DNA of 64,000 nt, taken from Promerops cafer. Lineage: Eukaryota; Chordata; Aves; Passeriformes; Nectariniidae. The position numbers and the translations under genes are program-made. The number at the start of each line of letters is the position of its first letter. Position 1 is the first letter of the stretch. Below, piece by piece: positions 22,249 through 34,871 of the stretch. Where the stretch lies: assembly GCA_013398275.1 (NCBI GenBank), contig VZSE01004122.1:124955-188954 (forward strand). Direction: 5' to 3'. Under the pieces are notes generated by a model. That model was given only the letters and a program-made list of their open reading frames with translations, made no database searches and had not been told where the DNA came from.

Positions 22249-23413
22249 CTGGAAAATAAAAGCAAAAATAATGCTGTATTGTTTTGAAGTGACAAGAAAC
22301 CTTCTGCAACATCATATTCCTTCGTAAGCTGACAAAACTGGGTAATACTTAACATATGTTCCACAGAAAGGTAGAGTCTGAAATGTACAACAACTGATTA
22401 AGTGTGACTTGAAAATTATTTCCAAAACCACGCATTAATGCATAATGCATTTTATGACCAAATTATTATCAGACTCACACAAAAAAATGAAATGTAGAGT
22501 TAAAAAGTGAAAATACAAGGCTATCCAAAATAGGAGCACAAATTATGAATAAAAGGTAGCAAACTGTGACTGCACCAAATTTTTTTCTAAGATCAGGAAG
22601 GAGGATATCCTGGTGCTGAAACTGGAGACGAAAAAAGAATGATGAAACAGGAACTGGACCAAATGAAACATAGAAACTGTCTTTTGTCAGACATTTTAAC
22701 AGCTGACTGTTTAAATCAATCTTCCCCTCAGTAATGGATTTCCTTCAATGTTAATTTCTTCCAAAACCATATGCATCAGGCATTACACTATTGGCACGCT
22801 AATGAAATGAAATCTTTCCAACTGGCTCTCATCTTATTATTTTCTTTCCTTCTTTTGGAAAACTATCAGTTGCCCCAGGCAAATAACATCTATAAAATAA
22901 GAGAAACACATAATAGAAATTTTGTAAGGACCAACTAGAAAGCATCTGAATCTTCAGTGATATGTTTTTATAGTGCCAGTTTAGAAATCTGGGCAGAATT
23001 ATGTCTATGTTTATACAGAATGGCTAAAAGAAGAGCTATAGTTTCAAAATATGTTGGAATTTCTTCAGTTTCCATTAATATCTTATAACTCAGAATCCTT
23101 CAGCAAATCAGTATGTTCTATTTATGAAACTCAGGTGTGAACAGTCCTATTTAAATTTGATATTTACAGTAAGTCAACTTAATTTTAAAACTAAGAATTA
23201 CATGCTGTTGCCAAACATGGAAAACCCCCTGAACTACTAGTTTAGTATTTCACATAAAATGTAATAAAGAGATCTGATACTTGATGCAGCACTTTCATAC
23301 CCATAGTTATTCTTCATTTATGTCAAACTGAACAAACTATTTCATGAGGGGCACTACGTCTCCTCCAAAAATTCCTGAATGTCAGGAGGATTAACCTCAT
23401 GAGAAAGCATTAC

Positions 23414-23488
23414 CGGATCGGGTTGGTTGCACTTCCATGGTACCAAACGGTTTGGATCCTGAAGAAACAGTCTGTTTTTCCTCAAAAG
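23414..23488 (-). CDS. ABI3BP: ABI3BP array exon, F-type
   Basis: This 75-bp exon is phase 1 at both ends. It encodes AFEEKQTVSSGSKPFGTMEV and then QPTRSG. A-F-x-E-x-Q plus S-S-x-S defines the F type shared with 14633 and 8064. The acceptor is TTTTTTCAG and the donor is TCCG followed by GTAATG. Confidence 0.83.
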
Positions 23489-23973
23489 CTGAAAAAAGAA
23501 TCTAAGCTTAAAATGCTGACTTGGTGGATTAGCATCAAACAGCTGAGTGAAGGCTGTGCATTTTCAGACGATGCTAATGCAAAGCTGAGCAAGATGGCAG
23601 ATGGCCTCAAGTGAGATGTGAGACAACGGCCGTGACAAGGGGAGGGGATGGCTGGAAAAACACATTTCTGGCCTTGAAATGCAAGTGCCACATGCTTGAA
23701 AGAACTCTTACCAGCAAGGAATTCTCTCTTATTAAAATTTCTGGGTAAGAGCTGCGGCTATACCGAAAGAAATAAGATGACGACGAGATACAAAAACACT
23801 GTCTTTTGGCAGTTTTTAAGCTGACAACAAATACATTTTTCAGGTGGTTACACAGACACAAGAACGGTGAATAAGCAGCTCTCTGCGAATGTTGGTAGCC
23901 AAGATTAACATTTGCAGGTCTACATGATGCTAAGACAATGGAAAAAAAATCCTGGAACTAATCTGTTAATTAC

Positions 23974-24039
23974 CCATTTCCATCTCTCTCATTTCTGCAG
24001 AAGGTAGAGATATGGATTTCAAGGCTGGACTCTGAGTAG
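23974..24039 (-). CDS. ABI3BP: ABI3BP array exon, R-type
   Basis: This 66-bp exon is phase 1 at both ends. It encodes ATQSPALKSISLPSAEMREM and then EMG. It shares A-T-x-x-P-x-L-K-x-x-S and the final M-G with the other R-type exons. The acceptor is TTTGCTCTTAG, a motif repeated at other R exons, and the donor is ATGG followed by GTAATT. It opens the oldest-looking R-F-H-L series (23974, 23414, 22180, 21404). Confidence 0.82.
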
Positions 24040-26635
24040 CTAAGAGCAAACATGAAACAAAATTTTATCGTTGCAAGGCACACTCTTCTGGCAAGTGATA
24101 CAAAATCTAATTTCAACTGTAACTGACAAGAGTATTTTCTGTTTGAAGGTCTCTTTGTTCCATTAATTTCTACCCCATTCACATTTAGCATACCCTATCT
24201 AATCAAGCTGAATCCTTATTGCTTAAGAGGATTTTATTCACAGCAAGGCAGCTACAAACCAGTATTTGATATTCACACCACTTGCAGGTCTCTATAGTCA
24301 CTACTGCAATATGTGTAACTATTTTTAAAGGAGTTGTAACAGCAAAACATAAGAGAAGAGTAGTACAATGAAATCAGTGAAAGAATTGTTGAAGTTAACA
24401 GACAGTAGGTGTCACTTACTACTATCTGTGATGAGGATTATTACAAAGACCTTCTGGTTTCTTCACTTTGAAGTATAGATGCCCTGAAGTGTGCTTTAAG
24501 GAAAATGGAGTCAAGATGGAATTGGGCACTCTTACCTAAAAGCCATCATGAACAAGCTTCCACCATGTGCAGGTTTTGCACTACTGTCCTGCTACTGATC
24601 CTACTTAACTGTGTGTCCTGGTAAGTGAATATTTTTTTTTCTGTTAAAGCCCCCATTCAAATAACTAGGTGTAGCGTTCATTTCTGATATAGGAAATATG
24701 AATATATGCCAAAAAGAACAGCCTTTTTTTCATACATTGGATCTGCTTTCTCATTTACTTCCAATCCACCTTATCACATTCACAATTTAGATCCCAGGTT
24801 ACTATTCTGATATAGTTGCACTCAGCAGCTGGACCAGATATTCATTGTAGGTCCCTTGCAAAAGGACCCATTCTATTCCATATTTCTAGAGAAGAAAACA
24901 CTGCCAACAAAAGCTGTAAGATTCACAGCTTTTGGCAAAAGCTTCCATTGATCCATTTACATCCAGTAAGAACTCTAAGAGATCTCCCAAAGGCATCAGA
25001 ACATTGAAGGCATTTCACAAAGCTGTCTTTTCAGAAACATTTGAATTCAAAATATAGTGACCACACAGGAAGTTTACAAAACAAAAGAGAGACCTCCCTC
25101 TAGCACAATCAAGATAGAAAAATAAAGAAAAAAATTCTTCAGGGGAACTAGGACAGAATACAGGTCAGATGCAGTTGAACTTCATAAATTAAATTTTGCT
25201 TTCTTTGGTGGTTTTATGACAGCAGGTGATCAAGGCATGCAGAGGCACACTGCAGAGAAATCTCTTCTGTATAACCATACCCTGATTCTCACAGAACATC
25301 CTTGACTTCAACAGTGACTTCATGGAGAGCACAGGTGCTCCCTCTGACCCTATGACTGGGCTCAGCCTCACATAATGAAATCCCACTTTTGCCAAGTTAA
25401 ACTATTCAAAGGGCATAGAGGACATGAGAACAAAACCAGTAAATACTTGAATGAAACACTTATTTTTTTCCTCAAGTGTTGCTATTATTCCACCTTTACC
25501 ACCGAGACAAACATAGGATTAGATTATTATTCCTTTTTTTAATAGGAAGAAAAAATACTTCACATCCCTAATAATTGTCAGGTTTTCAGCTACATTTATA
25601 GCAAATACATTCTTTAATCATCATGTCTCTCTCTTTCCAATGCTGCTTCTAATTGGATTTAACCAAATGTCTTTCACTGCAGTGAAAACAGATGTCTCTC
25701 CCCATCCCCTCAAACATATCTGGAAAAGACCTGTCAAAAAGATCTGTCAAATTAAGAACAATTTGTGAAGATTATTTTCATGTTCTTGAGAATCTGCTTC
25801 AAAAATGCATTTCAAGAACTAAGAGGCATTCCTGGAAATTATTTTAAAATTTGGCAGTCTACATTAAGCAAAGGTATGCCATCCTAATAAGCCAGCACTA
25901 TTCTATGATAATTTCTTGACTAATGCTTAATGAAATATAAATGAATCTGATTCAAGGGCCCTCCAGGTAATTACTATAATAGCTGTTAATACAGAAAGCA
26001 GCAGCAAGAAATAGTTTTGGTAGAATGACATATTTATGACTAACACAAACACAGAGAAAATACAGGCCTGTTATGAAATCAGAGGTCTTGAGAAAAGGAG
26101 CCACAGTGTACAACATAGAGGAGCAGGGGCACAAGATGGTGAGAGATGGGACTAGGGCTGGCACTGGACACCCCCTGCCACAAACAGCTCAACAATGTCA
26201 GTTGTAAAAACTGCACTCTTGGAACTGGACAGAAATTAGTTCAGGATAACAACAAGGACACAGAAATAGTATCTACCACACACAAATTGTCCCCTATGCG
26301 GTGAGGTCACATCTGAGATGTCTCCCAGCAGAAGAAAGCAAGAAAGAAGGGAGGAGGAAGAAAGCATCCACACAAACATCACATTCTTCACAGCACAGGA
26401 CTCCAGATGCTCATAACCTGCTGAAATATCCCCACTCATCACCAACACAAGCATCAAAGCACCGAGCTTAGGCCCCAGTTATGTAATGAAAGGGCGTACA
26501 AAGCACCACAAAAAGGGTACAATATAAGAAGTTTATGTGTTGCTGTTTTAATTATATTACTTCTCTCATTGGAGCAAGCTTTGAGAAGATAATTTTTCAC
26601 TAAAGTTTACTCATATTTACAAAGGAAGTAATTAC
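24040..26635. other. Intron between exons 26636 and 23974
   Basis: 2.6 kb. The part at about 26090-26470 is less AT-rich and repeat-like in appearance, but I cannot assign it to a known element. No exon was recognised. Confidence 0.6.
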
Positions 26636-26710
26636 CAAGTTCTGTCAAGGGACTTTTTGGAGAATCAGGGATTCTGGATCCAGAAGGAAGTAGCTGCAAT
26701 TCGTTAGAAG
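26636..26710 (-). CDS. ABI3BP: ABI3BP array exon, F-like
   Basis: This 75-bp exon is phase 1 at both ends. It encodes ASNELQLLPSGSRIPDSPKS and then PLTELG. Length and pattern (A-x-N-E, then S-G-S) fit the F type, although it is divergent. The acceptor is TTTTATCATAG and the donor is CTTG followed by GTAATT. Confidence 0.82.
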
Positions 26711-28031
26711 CTATGATAAAAAAAAATAACCAAAACTTTACTTGATCAAGAATACTACAAGGCACAACATGGATTTATAATTGGCTTATGGACCGCTCAC
26801 TCCTGAAAACAATGATATTCAATAAAAAAGAAAAAGTAGTTCCAACCTAGAGAAAAACCCCACAAAAATTGTTACTTAAAAAGGTATGTGGAATATGAAG
26901 GAAGTCCTTTTTTCCATAATTGTTAAACAAAGATCTATCAGTCATGGGAATTTGACAATGAACATCTATCAGAAACTCTGAGCACCTAGTTTAAAATAAA
27001 TCAATGATCAATCTTGATTAGTTTTCAAATTTAATCTTTGAAACATAGCAAAACCAAGGAAAGTTAAGTATGGTTAAAAAAAACTGATTAAAAGTTAAAA
27101 TGAAATTAAATTGACTGATGGTTTCACTTCAGTAAATTCTGGAAACCTGCTGTCAAATTTAAATGAAAAAAGAAAAAATTGCAAGTAAGACATTAACGTG
27201 AATCAATAGGATTGTGTAAAATGCATTTGTTAAGAAGCATTAGCAGTGCTCTTCATGGGAAGATCTGCATTGCAGTCCTGCAAACATTCCTGATGTTTCC
27301 CTTTATCATACATCCCCCTGAATTCAGGCTAGCTGCTCTTTAGAAAAATCTAAGCAAATTTTTTTAAAAAATAGAATTAAATACAACCTCAAGTTTAGAT
27401 TTATCCTCATAATTTTGCATGGCTCAGGGAAGAAAGTACGAGTAATAAAATCAACATGAGAGAATTTAGAATTCTGAATACCAGAACTAAATAGGTGTTG
27501 CACCAAATCACAAAACTAACCATACAAAATTGAGACAAAAAATTGAAAAAAAACAGTAGAGCTTCTCTTTCCTTCAAGGCAAATACAATTATATCTCATC
27601 ACATGCAATATAAAATTGTTCTTATTCATTGCTGTTGGTGTTACCTAAATGAACCTGTAATCAGAAGAAAATCAAGGAGGTAATTATTTCAATTCTATCA
27701 ATGAGGTCAATTTTACAGATGGAATTTTTATGTTATGTCAAACATGCAGATCACATAGACAGAAAGCATTCATTTGAACAATCAAATTGAATCACACAGA
27801 CAAATCTGTGAAAGCCACAGTTCAGCCAGGGCTAGGTGCATCCTGCTTTACAATTCATTCCAGCATTAGTCACTGGAAACACAAAAGAAACCAGAATATT
27901 TTAATCAGGACTTCCTTTGGAGCCAATACAAAGAGGATGCAGCAAGTAGTAGAAAAATTCTGCTGGAGGTAAAAAAAAAAACCAAAACATTTAATGCAGA
28001 AAGAATGCGAAAAAGCATCAAAATCAGTTAC

Positions 28032-28112
28032 CCAGTATGTTTTGAGTTTGCACCGATTTGGGTTTAGGCGTTGATTTAAAATCTTCAGGTCCATGTGTTT
28101 TCTCAGCTTGGG
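28032..28112 (-). CDS. ABI3BP: ABI3BP array exon STPKPKSV
   Basis: This 81-bp exon is phase 1 at both ends. It encodes AQAEKTHGPEDFKSTPKPKS and then VQTQNILG. The Pro/Lys/Thr-rich composition fits the ABI3BP linker. The acceptor is CTTTCTTCTAG and the donor is CTGG followed by GTAACT. Introns of about 4 kb and 1.3 kb flank it. No close paralogue occurs in the window; the KPKS core is shared with the P-type exons at 3931 and 1498. Confidence 0.85.
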
Positions 28113-31100
28113 CTAGAAGAAAGAAGCTTAATGTAATTTAAAAACCCTCTGAACTTTTCTTGATCTACTGCCCAAAGGTTGATGCTTTTCTTATCACCAT
28201 TTTATGTCACATGATTAGAATGCTTTCTACAGCAGCTCAACTCCATCATGATTAATATTTAATTTTGTTTTCAGATGTGAAATCTATATGATGTTTTGTA
28301 TTTGTTTTCCTGCAGTTTTATATTAACAAAAGAAAATATAAGTCATGAACAGCAAAGTAAGGCCAGAAACTCACACTGTACTTCTGTTACAGCCTCCTAA
28401 ATTCATTGTAATAGATTATAAACAAGATCCATTACATCACAAAGTGTATATACAAATATTTTCCCTGTTATTCTGATTGGTTTTTAATCCTTCTAATATA
28501 AAAAATTTCAGGAACATAATAAATACCCACCTGTAATATCTTAGCTCTTTCAATTTTCTAGTAATTATAGAATAGGTTTTGATTTCTATTCATTCTTCTA
28601 ATTCTACATTTTTAGAGTAATACACAGACATTTTACTAAACAGCCATTAAATGTACCTGGACTGAATTGCTGGCCATATTTTAATATACTACTGCATAAC
28701 TATACTCTGCCAGGTGTTTCACATAACAATTAATGCCAATAGTAAGTAAGTCAAGGCCACTTCTTTCCTCTGCATTTTGCTGGAGATCCCAGAGGTCTTT
28801 AATCAGTCATGGAGTACTCAGAATTGGTCCTCTAAGACTGCAAAATGGCAAAGCTTATGGATATGGAACACAGAATGGTAAGGTCTCAGCCTTGAATGCC
28901 ACAAGCACATTAATGCCCTCCACAGAGCAAATTGCACAGTATTTAGCACATGTTGCTGTTTGGAAGAGATCTTTAATATTGATGGTTGGCATCAATATAG
29001 CACTAAGTTTTAATATTAATTTAATAAAAGAGACACATTTGAAGACAGTTTGGTTTTCCCTGCATGATTTTTCCACAATCTACTTAACATGCTTCAAGCA
29101 AGAGCTGATCATGGCAGTTTATGAGCTCCTTGTTTCATTTAGTGAAAAAAAAAGTTCTGTTTCCCACATTCTACATAGTGGGATTTGGATGCTATTACAG
29201 TTACAACAATTACACTATTTTCTGGTTTGGAGTATAACCCCTTACATAAAGAAAAAACTAGCTTTTTTGGTTTGTTGGTGGGATTTTTTGCCTTTTTTTT
29301 TAAAAAAAGAAACTAGTTCTTTCATGTCCCAGACTAATGTGCTCATCTTTCCAAGGGCTGGTGAGCTCCAATTTCCCTGGGAAGTTAATAGAAAGACACA
29401 TTCAGCAGAGAAAAAAAATTGTAGCAGTAGTTTGAGGTGTATTAGACAAAAATTCAAAGATTGAGGGAAGCACTAGAGATTTGTGCTGTTATGTTAAGAA
29501 TAAATTAGTCCTGAGTGGAAAATATTGTAACAAACCTGGCAAAGACAAAGAATGAAAGATTACTAACAAGTCTTTCCATGGAAATGCATGCCAAGGGAGG
29601 GGAGGATTGAAATAAAGAAAATGATGGGATGTCTGGTAGACAAATACATGCAAAAAGTTACTAAACTGTGTCACATCACAGAACACACCCTTTGATAAAG
29701 AGCTAGTGGAATACAAGAGCAGCCCAGCTCACAGAGCCTTTCAGAGAGACTGCTTGCTGAAATACTTGGAGCTCCCTTCTTCCCTTCTAGCATGGCTGAT
29801 GACACAACAGCACAGAGCTCCTTCTAAATCACTGTTCCCTTGCCAGTCTGGCACCAGTCCTTAAACCTTCCACAGTAAATAATTATTATGCTTTACTCAA
29901 AGAATCCAGTATGATTTTTCAAACAGCAATGTCTGAATGAAATATAATGAAGTAGATCCTATTGCTAAACTCAATTAATTATGTCTATATACTAAACTGT
30001 TTAAATGCAACCCTTGCAAAGGGTCGGTGCTCAGATCTTTCACCTAAGTTACTCATAAAAGAATACTTAAGCATTTTAGCCAGACAAGTTATTTTTCTAT
30101 GTTCCATAGCAAGACAGAATTACACTCGAAGAACATTTTTCTTTTAAAGGATTGACTTTCACTTCCCTGTTTCCTGACTTCCTTTTTTTTTTTGCTCTTT
30201 AACTGAAATACTCTAACGATAATGGAGTGTGACATACTCTTATTTTAACACGAGGCACTGGTGCTGAGATCAACGATTAATATCTGAAAGGAATGGTCAC
30301 CACAGGAAAGAAAGACATAGAAGCAAAACCACAAAGGAAGCTTGCAATAGAAGATGAAAATTATTCTAAATATTTCAGTAAGTAACTATTGGTGTGAGAG
30401 CAGTAAGTATGTGTTTAGTTGTAACAAATTGTTACAAGGAAAGACAGTACTTGCCAAGTATTACCAGTATTATGAAACACTATTCAGCTTCATAAACATA
30501 CAATTCCGTGCCCTGTCTAGACATGACAATCTTTATGGTTAGAAATTCTACATGCTGGTACATAAATATAATTACAGAACACAAAGGAAAGGAAATGGAA
30601 TGAGCCAATGCCTTCCTCCCCAGCTGCCACATTTCACACTCTTTAGCTGACTGACCAATACGTTCCATCAACAAGGAATGACACATTTTGATTAGATGAA
30701 TGCAAGCTTGAGGGATTTGAGGACATGGATTCTGACAGAGAACCAACCATATAAATATATTCAGTTCTCACTTTCACAAAAAGTGGCAAAGTTCTAGAAA
30801 ATATACTTTCAGATTGCCAGTTCTTAAACAGCAGTTACTTAAACAAGGTAAATAATCTAGTAACATAGTAAAAAAATTTAATTCCACAAGAGACCTTGAA
30901 CTGTAAGAGAAAACAAACCAATCAACCAACCTAAAAAGACTCCTTACAGCTTTCTAAAAAGGATCCACACATTTTCAATACATCCTTTGATAATAAATCC
31001 TTGCGAAGAGGCATCCTTTTTTTCCCTCTTAATATTTAGATGAACAGAAAAAAGCCATCCATATGAAGGTTTTGCAGAAAGGAAGAAATGGTTTAAAGTA

Positions 31101-32168
31101 GAATTTGGCAAATATACTTATCTATTGAGTAGAAAATAAAGTTCTAACATTTTCACAGAAGAAAAAAGATGGATCAGCTAGTCTGAAAGATTGTTGTTAA
31201 TGATAACATGATATTGCTGCATTTTTTTACACTTTTTAAATTCCCTATGTATTTTTGGGAGGGTTTTTTAATTCTGGGGTTTTTTTGTTTGTTTTTTTTT
31301 TAAGACTAAGATGGTATGATGAATTAAGCATAGCATTTTTTTGTACAATTAATGAATAAAATAAAGACAATCATATTTAAGTGCAGTATCTGTCCGAATT
31401 GTGTGATGTCAAACATGCTACACCACTTCTTTCCAGCCAGGAAAGACTTGATAGATAGAAGAGAGTAATGCCAGCAAGATCACATAATATGTCTAAACCA
31501 AACCAAAGCAAACCTTTGGTCATTGTTTCCTCAAATTCCTTTTAAATTTTAAATTCTTGCCACTGTTCAAGCATCCCTTCTTTCTTTCAGCAAAGAAGTT
31601 GGCAGAAGCCAGCTATTGTCTCTTGTGACAGCAGAAGCAAGACTTCAGACTCAATTATAGGATTAGAGCCAGACTAAAGAAAATGAAGACAGGCATATGC
31701 CTTCTTAAACAATTCTGAAATGTGGGTCAATAAAGTCGGTGTAAAGTTAATCTTCATCATTTGACTCCGAAAAATTCAGCTCTTTCCAATCCTTCCCCCC
31801 CCACCCTGACTGAAAATGTTAAAATATATGACTGTACTTGTCATACAAATTCATAAAGTAGTCTGTGTTACACAAAAAACCTCATTTTGCCATTTTCCAC
31901 AATTTCAAGGCATCCATCATGCCACAAAGTATGGTTCCAATTCTAAGTAGTTTTGTAAACCTAATAATTATATTGCCTGAAACTTTCGTCCAAAATTACA
32001 TTCATATTTTTATCCATGTTACCACTCCTTGCTAATTCAGCCACTATCCCCTGGTTTTCCAACTACTATTTCAACTGTAGAGTAAGCAGCAGAAAGATGG
32101 GTTTAATTTTAATTTATATATTTGGCAAAGATATTCCACAGGGTTTCTAAAAACAGAATTTTCATTAC
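28113..32168. other. Intron between exons 32169 and 28032
   Basis: 4.1 kb of AT-rich sequence with T-runs (29283-29302, 30183-30195, 31280-31302). It holds a 243-codon plus-strand open frame at 28733-29464, discussed under findings, but no recognisable exon. Confidence 0.65.
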
Positions 32169-32246
32169 CTGGAAGGGACTGTGGGGAGATTTCTTGAACT
32201 TCTGGTGTTTTGGATTCAGCAGGCCATACTCCAGTTTCATTCTTAG
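32169..32246 (-). CDS. ABI3BP: ABI3BP exon AKNET...PAESKTPEV (first F-type module)
   Basis: This 78-bp exon is phase 1 at both ends. It encodes AKNETGVWPAESKTPEVQEI and then SPQSLPG. It is conserved in vertebrate ABI3BP. Its A-x-N-E-T start, Ser/Thr middle and E-I-S end resemble the later F-type exons (13056, 14633, 23414), so it looks like the founder of that type. N-E-T is a possible N-glycosylation site. The acceptor is GTTCTTTTAG and the donor is CCAG followed by GTAATG. Confidence 0.92.
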
Positions 32247-32568
32247 CTAAAAGAACAGACATTAGAGAGTAATTACGAAGATATATCTGCTCTCTTTTAC
32301 CACAGATTTATTTCTGTCCCACTTTAGTTTGACTAAGTAAGCCAGCATGGATAGATGTGGACAGCTGAGTACCTTTAGGACCCAATGAACTTCCACTGCA
32401 CAATCACTACAAGCTATGTTAAACACATGCATTTTTGTTTTTGTTTTGTTCATTAAAATATACTTTAAAAATAAAATTTACAGAAAGGGTTTAATGACTT
32501 ATGAGTCATTACTTTCACAGTACAAAACGGGTTTCAGCATTTTGCATTTGTCTAGCATTTCTGCTTAC

Positions 32569-32664
32569 CCAGTTTTTTCCTGGATGCTTGAGGTATGTCA
32601 TCTATTGTCAGGAGAGGAGGAAGTTTCTGCTGACTTTCATTGAGACCTGGAACAATAAGGTGCA
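32569..32664 (-). CDS. ABI3BP: ABI3BP exon VHLIVPGLNES
   Basis: This 96-bp exon is phase 1 at both ends. It encodes VHLIVPGLNESQQKLPPLLT and then IDDIPQASRKKL. The V-HLI-PGLNE motif is a conserved ABI3BP landmark. N-E-S is a possible N-glycosylation site. The acceptor is CTCTGTAG and the donor is CTGG followed by GTAAGC. It is the last exon of the conserved N-terminal part before the repeated short-exon array. Confidence 0.9.
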
Positions 32665-33705
32665 CTACAGAGAAAGATGTGTGCCATTAATTCCAGAAGA
32701 CATGAAAGCACAGAGTCTGCTCTCTGAGATACGTGAGCAGCTTCTACTGAATCACTGAGAGTTTAGTCTGAGTATCTGGGAAATGAGTTTGTTCTACCCC
32801 GTAATTATCTCTCCCACTTGGTGCTATTTCCCCTTTATACCACTCCTTCTATCACCACCATTTCATGATTTATCAGAGTTGGAAACCATTCAACAGTGGA
32901 ACACACAACCCTGGAATACTGCAGATCACAGATACTGGGACAGATTCTGTCGGGTGGGCCAAGTGGGCTCGACACCAGACTGGGTTAGTGTGTGTGTGTT
33001 TGACTCACATCAATGCACTGAAACTCACACAAAGAAAACTTAAGCCAAAGTTATGCAGTCATAGAAAATATTTCCATATATAAAGCACTAAACAATAAAT
33101 CCAGGAATAAATTGGTCACAAGGTACATGATGCAGTGATCCTTTCATGGAAATTTCAGGCAGACCAGTAGTTCACCACTCTGTATGACAGACTTTCCCCC
33201 GGTTTTATGTTCTAAGCCAATATTGCATATTCTTATAGGTGAAACAAGAACATAAAGCATGAAACTGAATGGCTTGGAGGGAAACAGTAATGTCCTGAGG
33301 TCTAACATCAAATTCTAATTGCAAGATTTCTGTAGTTTCGTAGATCAGGTTTGTGACTGTAGATGTGATGTTACTGTGCTACCTTAAAAGCCCAATAAGA
33401 ACTCATCTCAACAAGATCTTTGCCACAGAACTTAATTTGAAGTATGAAAGAACTCCATGGCTTAAACAGTGACAGTGTTTTCTTTTAAATACAATGACAA
33501 TAAAATTCTTCTATTTCACTTAAGCTACAACATTCTTGAACCATCTGTAACACCATAAAATGTCACAAATATTGTCTGCACCAGCTGCAAAATGCCCTTT
33601 GATATGCAAGGAAAACCTATTAAGATCAAGACAATTAAAAGCATTTGCACAATTCTAAGTTTCAACCAGGGGTTAAGAGAAATAATAAAAATATCTTCCA
33701 GTCAC

Positions 33706-33768
33706 CTAATATTGCTCCTGGGAGAGAAGAACTATCTGGTGCTTTTGACTGCGTCCGATTTTGAATAA
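33706..33768 (-). CDS. ABI3BP: ABI3BP exon IIQNRTQ...PGAIL
   Basis: This 63-bp exon is phase 1 at both ends. It encodes IIQNRTQSKAPDSSSLPGAI and then L. It follows the KQ-ending exon, as in the family. N-R-T is a possible N-glycosylation site. The acceptor is GTCTCCACAG and the donor is TTAG followed by GTGACT. From here on every intact exon in the window is symmetric in phase 1. Confidence 0.85.
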   Translation of the reverse strand, partial: LFKIGRSQKHQIVLLSQEQY

Positions 33769-34142
33769 CTGTGGAGACAACACAGGGATATTAGAAGCTA
33801 AAAAAACCAAACAAACCAACAAACAAAATAAGAAACAAAAGCACATCTGAAACAAACCTCAGCATTCTGAAAACCTTTCCTCAGTACTTGCAGATGAGGA
33901 CACTATCCTAATTTTTTCTGTATCTACATTCAGTTTAAGAGACTGCAAACTGTGTCTCCTCTACATTGTCTCCTAATTGTGCTCCTCTTTCCCCTGGCAT
34001 ATTAATTTTGGTGAAACTGACATTCTGTGCTTATGTTATTATAGGGCTATCTGCAGGACATCCCACTGCCCTGACACTCATTTTAATCTCAAGTTACTCT
34101 TGTAGAGTGTAAGAATAAATTTTAAAAAATACACAGACTTAC

Positions 34143-34194
34143 TTTGTTTGATTATTGTGACAGGGACCAACTTCTTATTATCACTCAGGATGAT
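34143..34194 (-). CDS. ABI3BP: ABI3BP small exon KKLVPVTIIKQ
   Basis: This 52-bp exon is phase 0 in and phase 1 out. It encodes IILSDNKKLVPVTIIKQ. The acceptor is a long T/C tract ending TTTTTTCAG and the donor is GTAAGT. The VPVTIIKQ core is a conserved ABI3BP peptide. In the other two frames the exon has stops, so the reading frame is unambiguous. Confidence 0.88.
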
Positions 34195-34854
34195 CTGAAA
34201 AAAGAGGAAAAAAAGATAAACGTAGTGCCTTGGGAGAACTGCCATAATAGTAATTGAACTGAGTAATAAAAACAGAGGGTTCTAATCCAATGCCACGCCT
34301 GTCCCAAGTTAACACTGGATATGGCTCTGGCCCTGGTCCCTGATGGCTGTGCTATTGCTTCAGTTCCCACGGGCTAGTGTGGTAATATTGCATTTTGATC
34401 TCCTTCTATCAGCTTGAGATCTTTTGCTTAATGAAAACACAGTTTTGACAGCATAGGAAACCCTAATTCTTTTTTCTCTTAAGGATCTCTGGAGCACTCA
34501 CTGGGGAGTAGTCCAGAATGCAAAAGAAAAGCTGAAATTTAACTACAGCAAAACATCTGAAACACATGCAATTACACAAATATATTCTCAGGAATACTAT
34601 ATTTAGAACATAGACTATTCCAGAAGCAGGTGCACATTTGTAAACCATCAGCACTCTTGGGTGCATAGCCTGATTATAGTAGATTAGCTCAGAAAAATTT
34701 TATTTAGTGGAATTGTTTCCAAAGCACAAGTGGTCAGCCACCCACATGATTCTTACATTTTTATGCTAAATACGTGGCCTTTTATGCTGTTCATTTATCT
34801 TTGACCCAGATTATGTCCTCCCTAAGTGTGAATATCCAATTATATTGATACCAT

Positions 34855-34871
34855 AAAAAAAAAAAAAAAAG
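34855..34871. repeat. Poly(A) tract
   Basis: An uninterrupted run of about 17 A in the 4.9-kb intron between exons 34143 and 39088. No retroposed sequence with target-site duplications was recognised next to it. Confidence 0.85.

Noticed and set aside
26090..26470. Less AT-rich stretch that looks like part of an old retroelement
   Set aside because: I could not match it to a family, and no terminal repeats or target-site duplications are visible.
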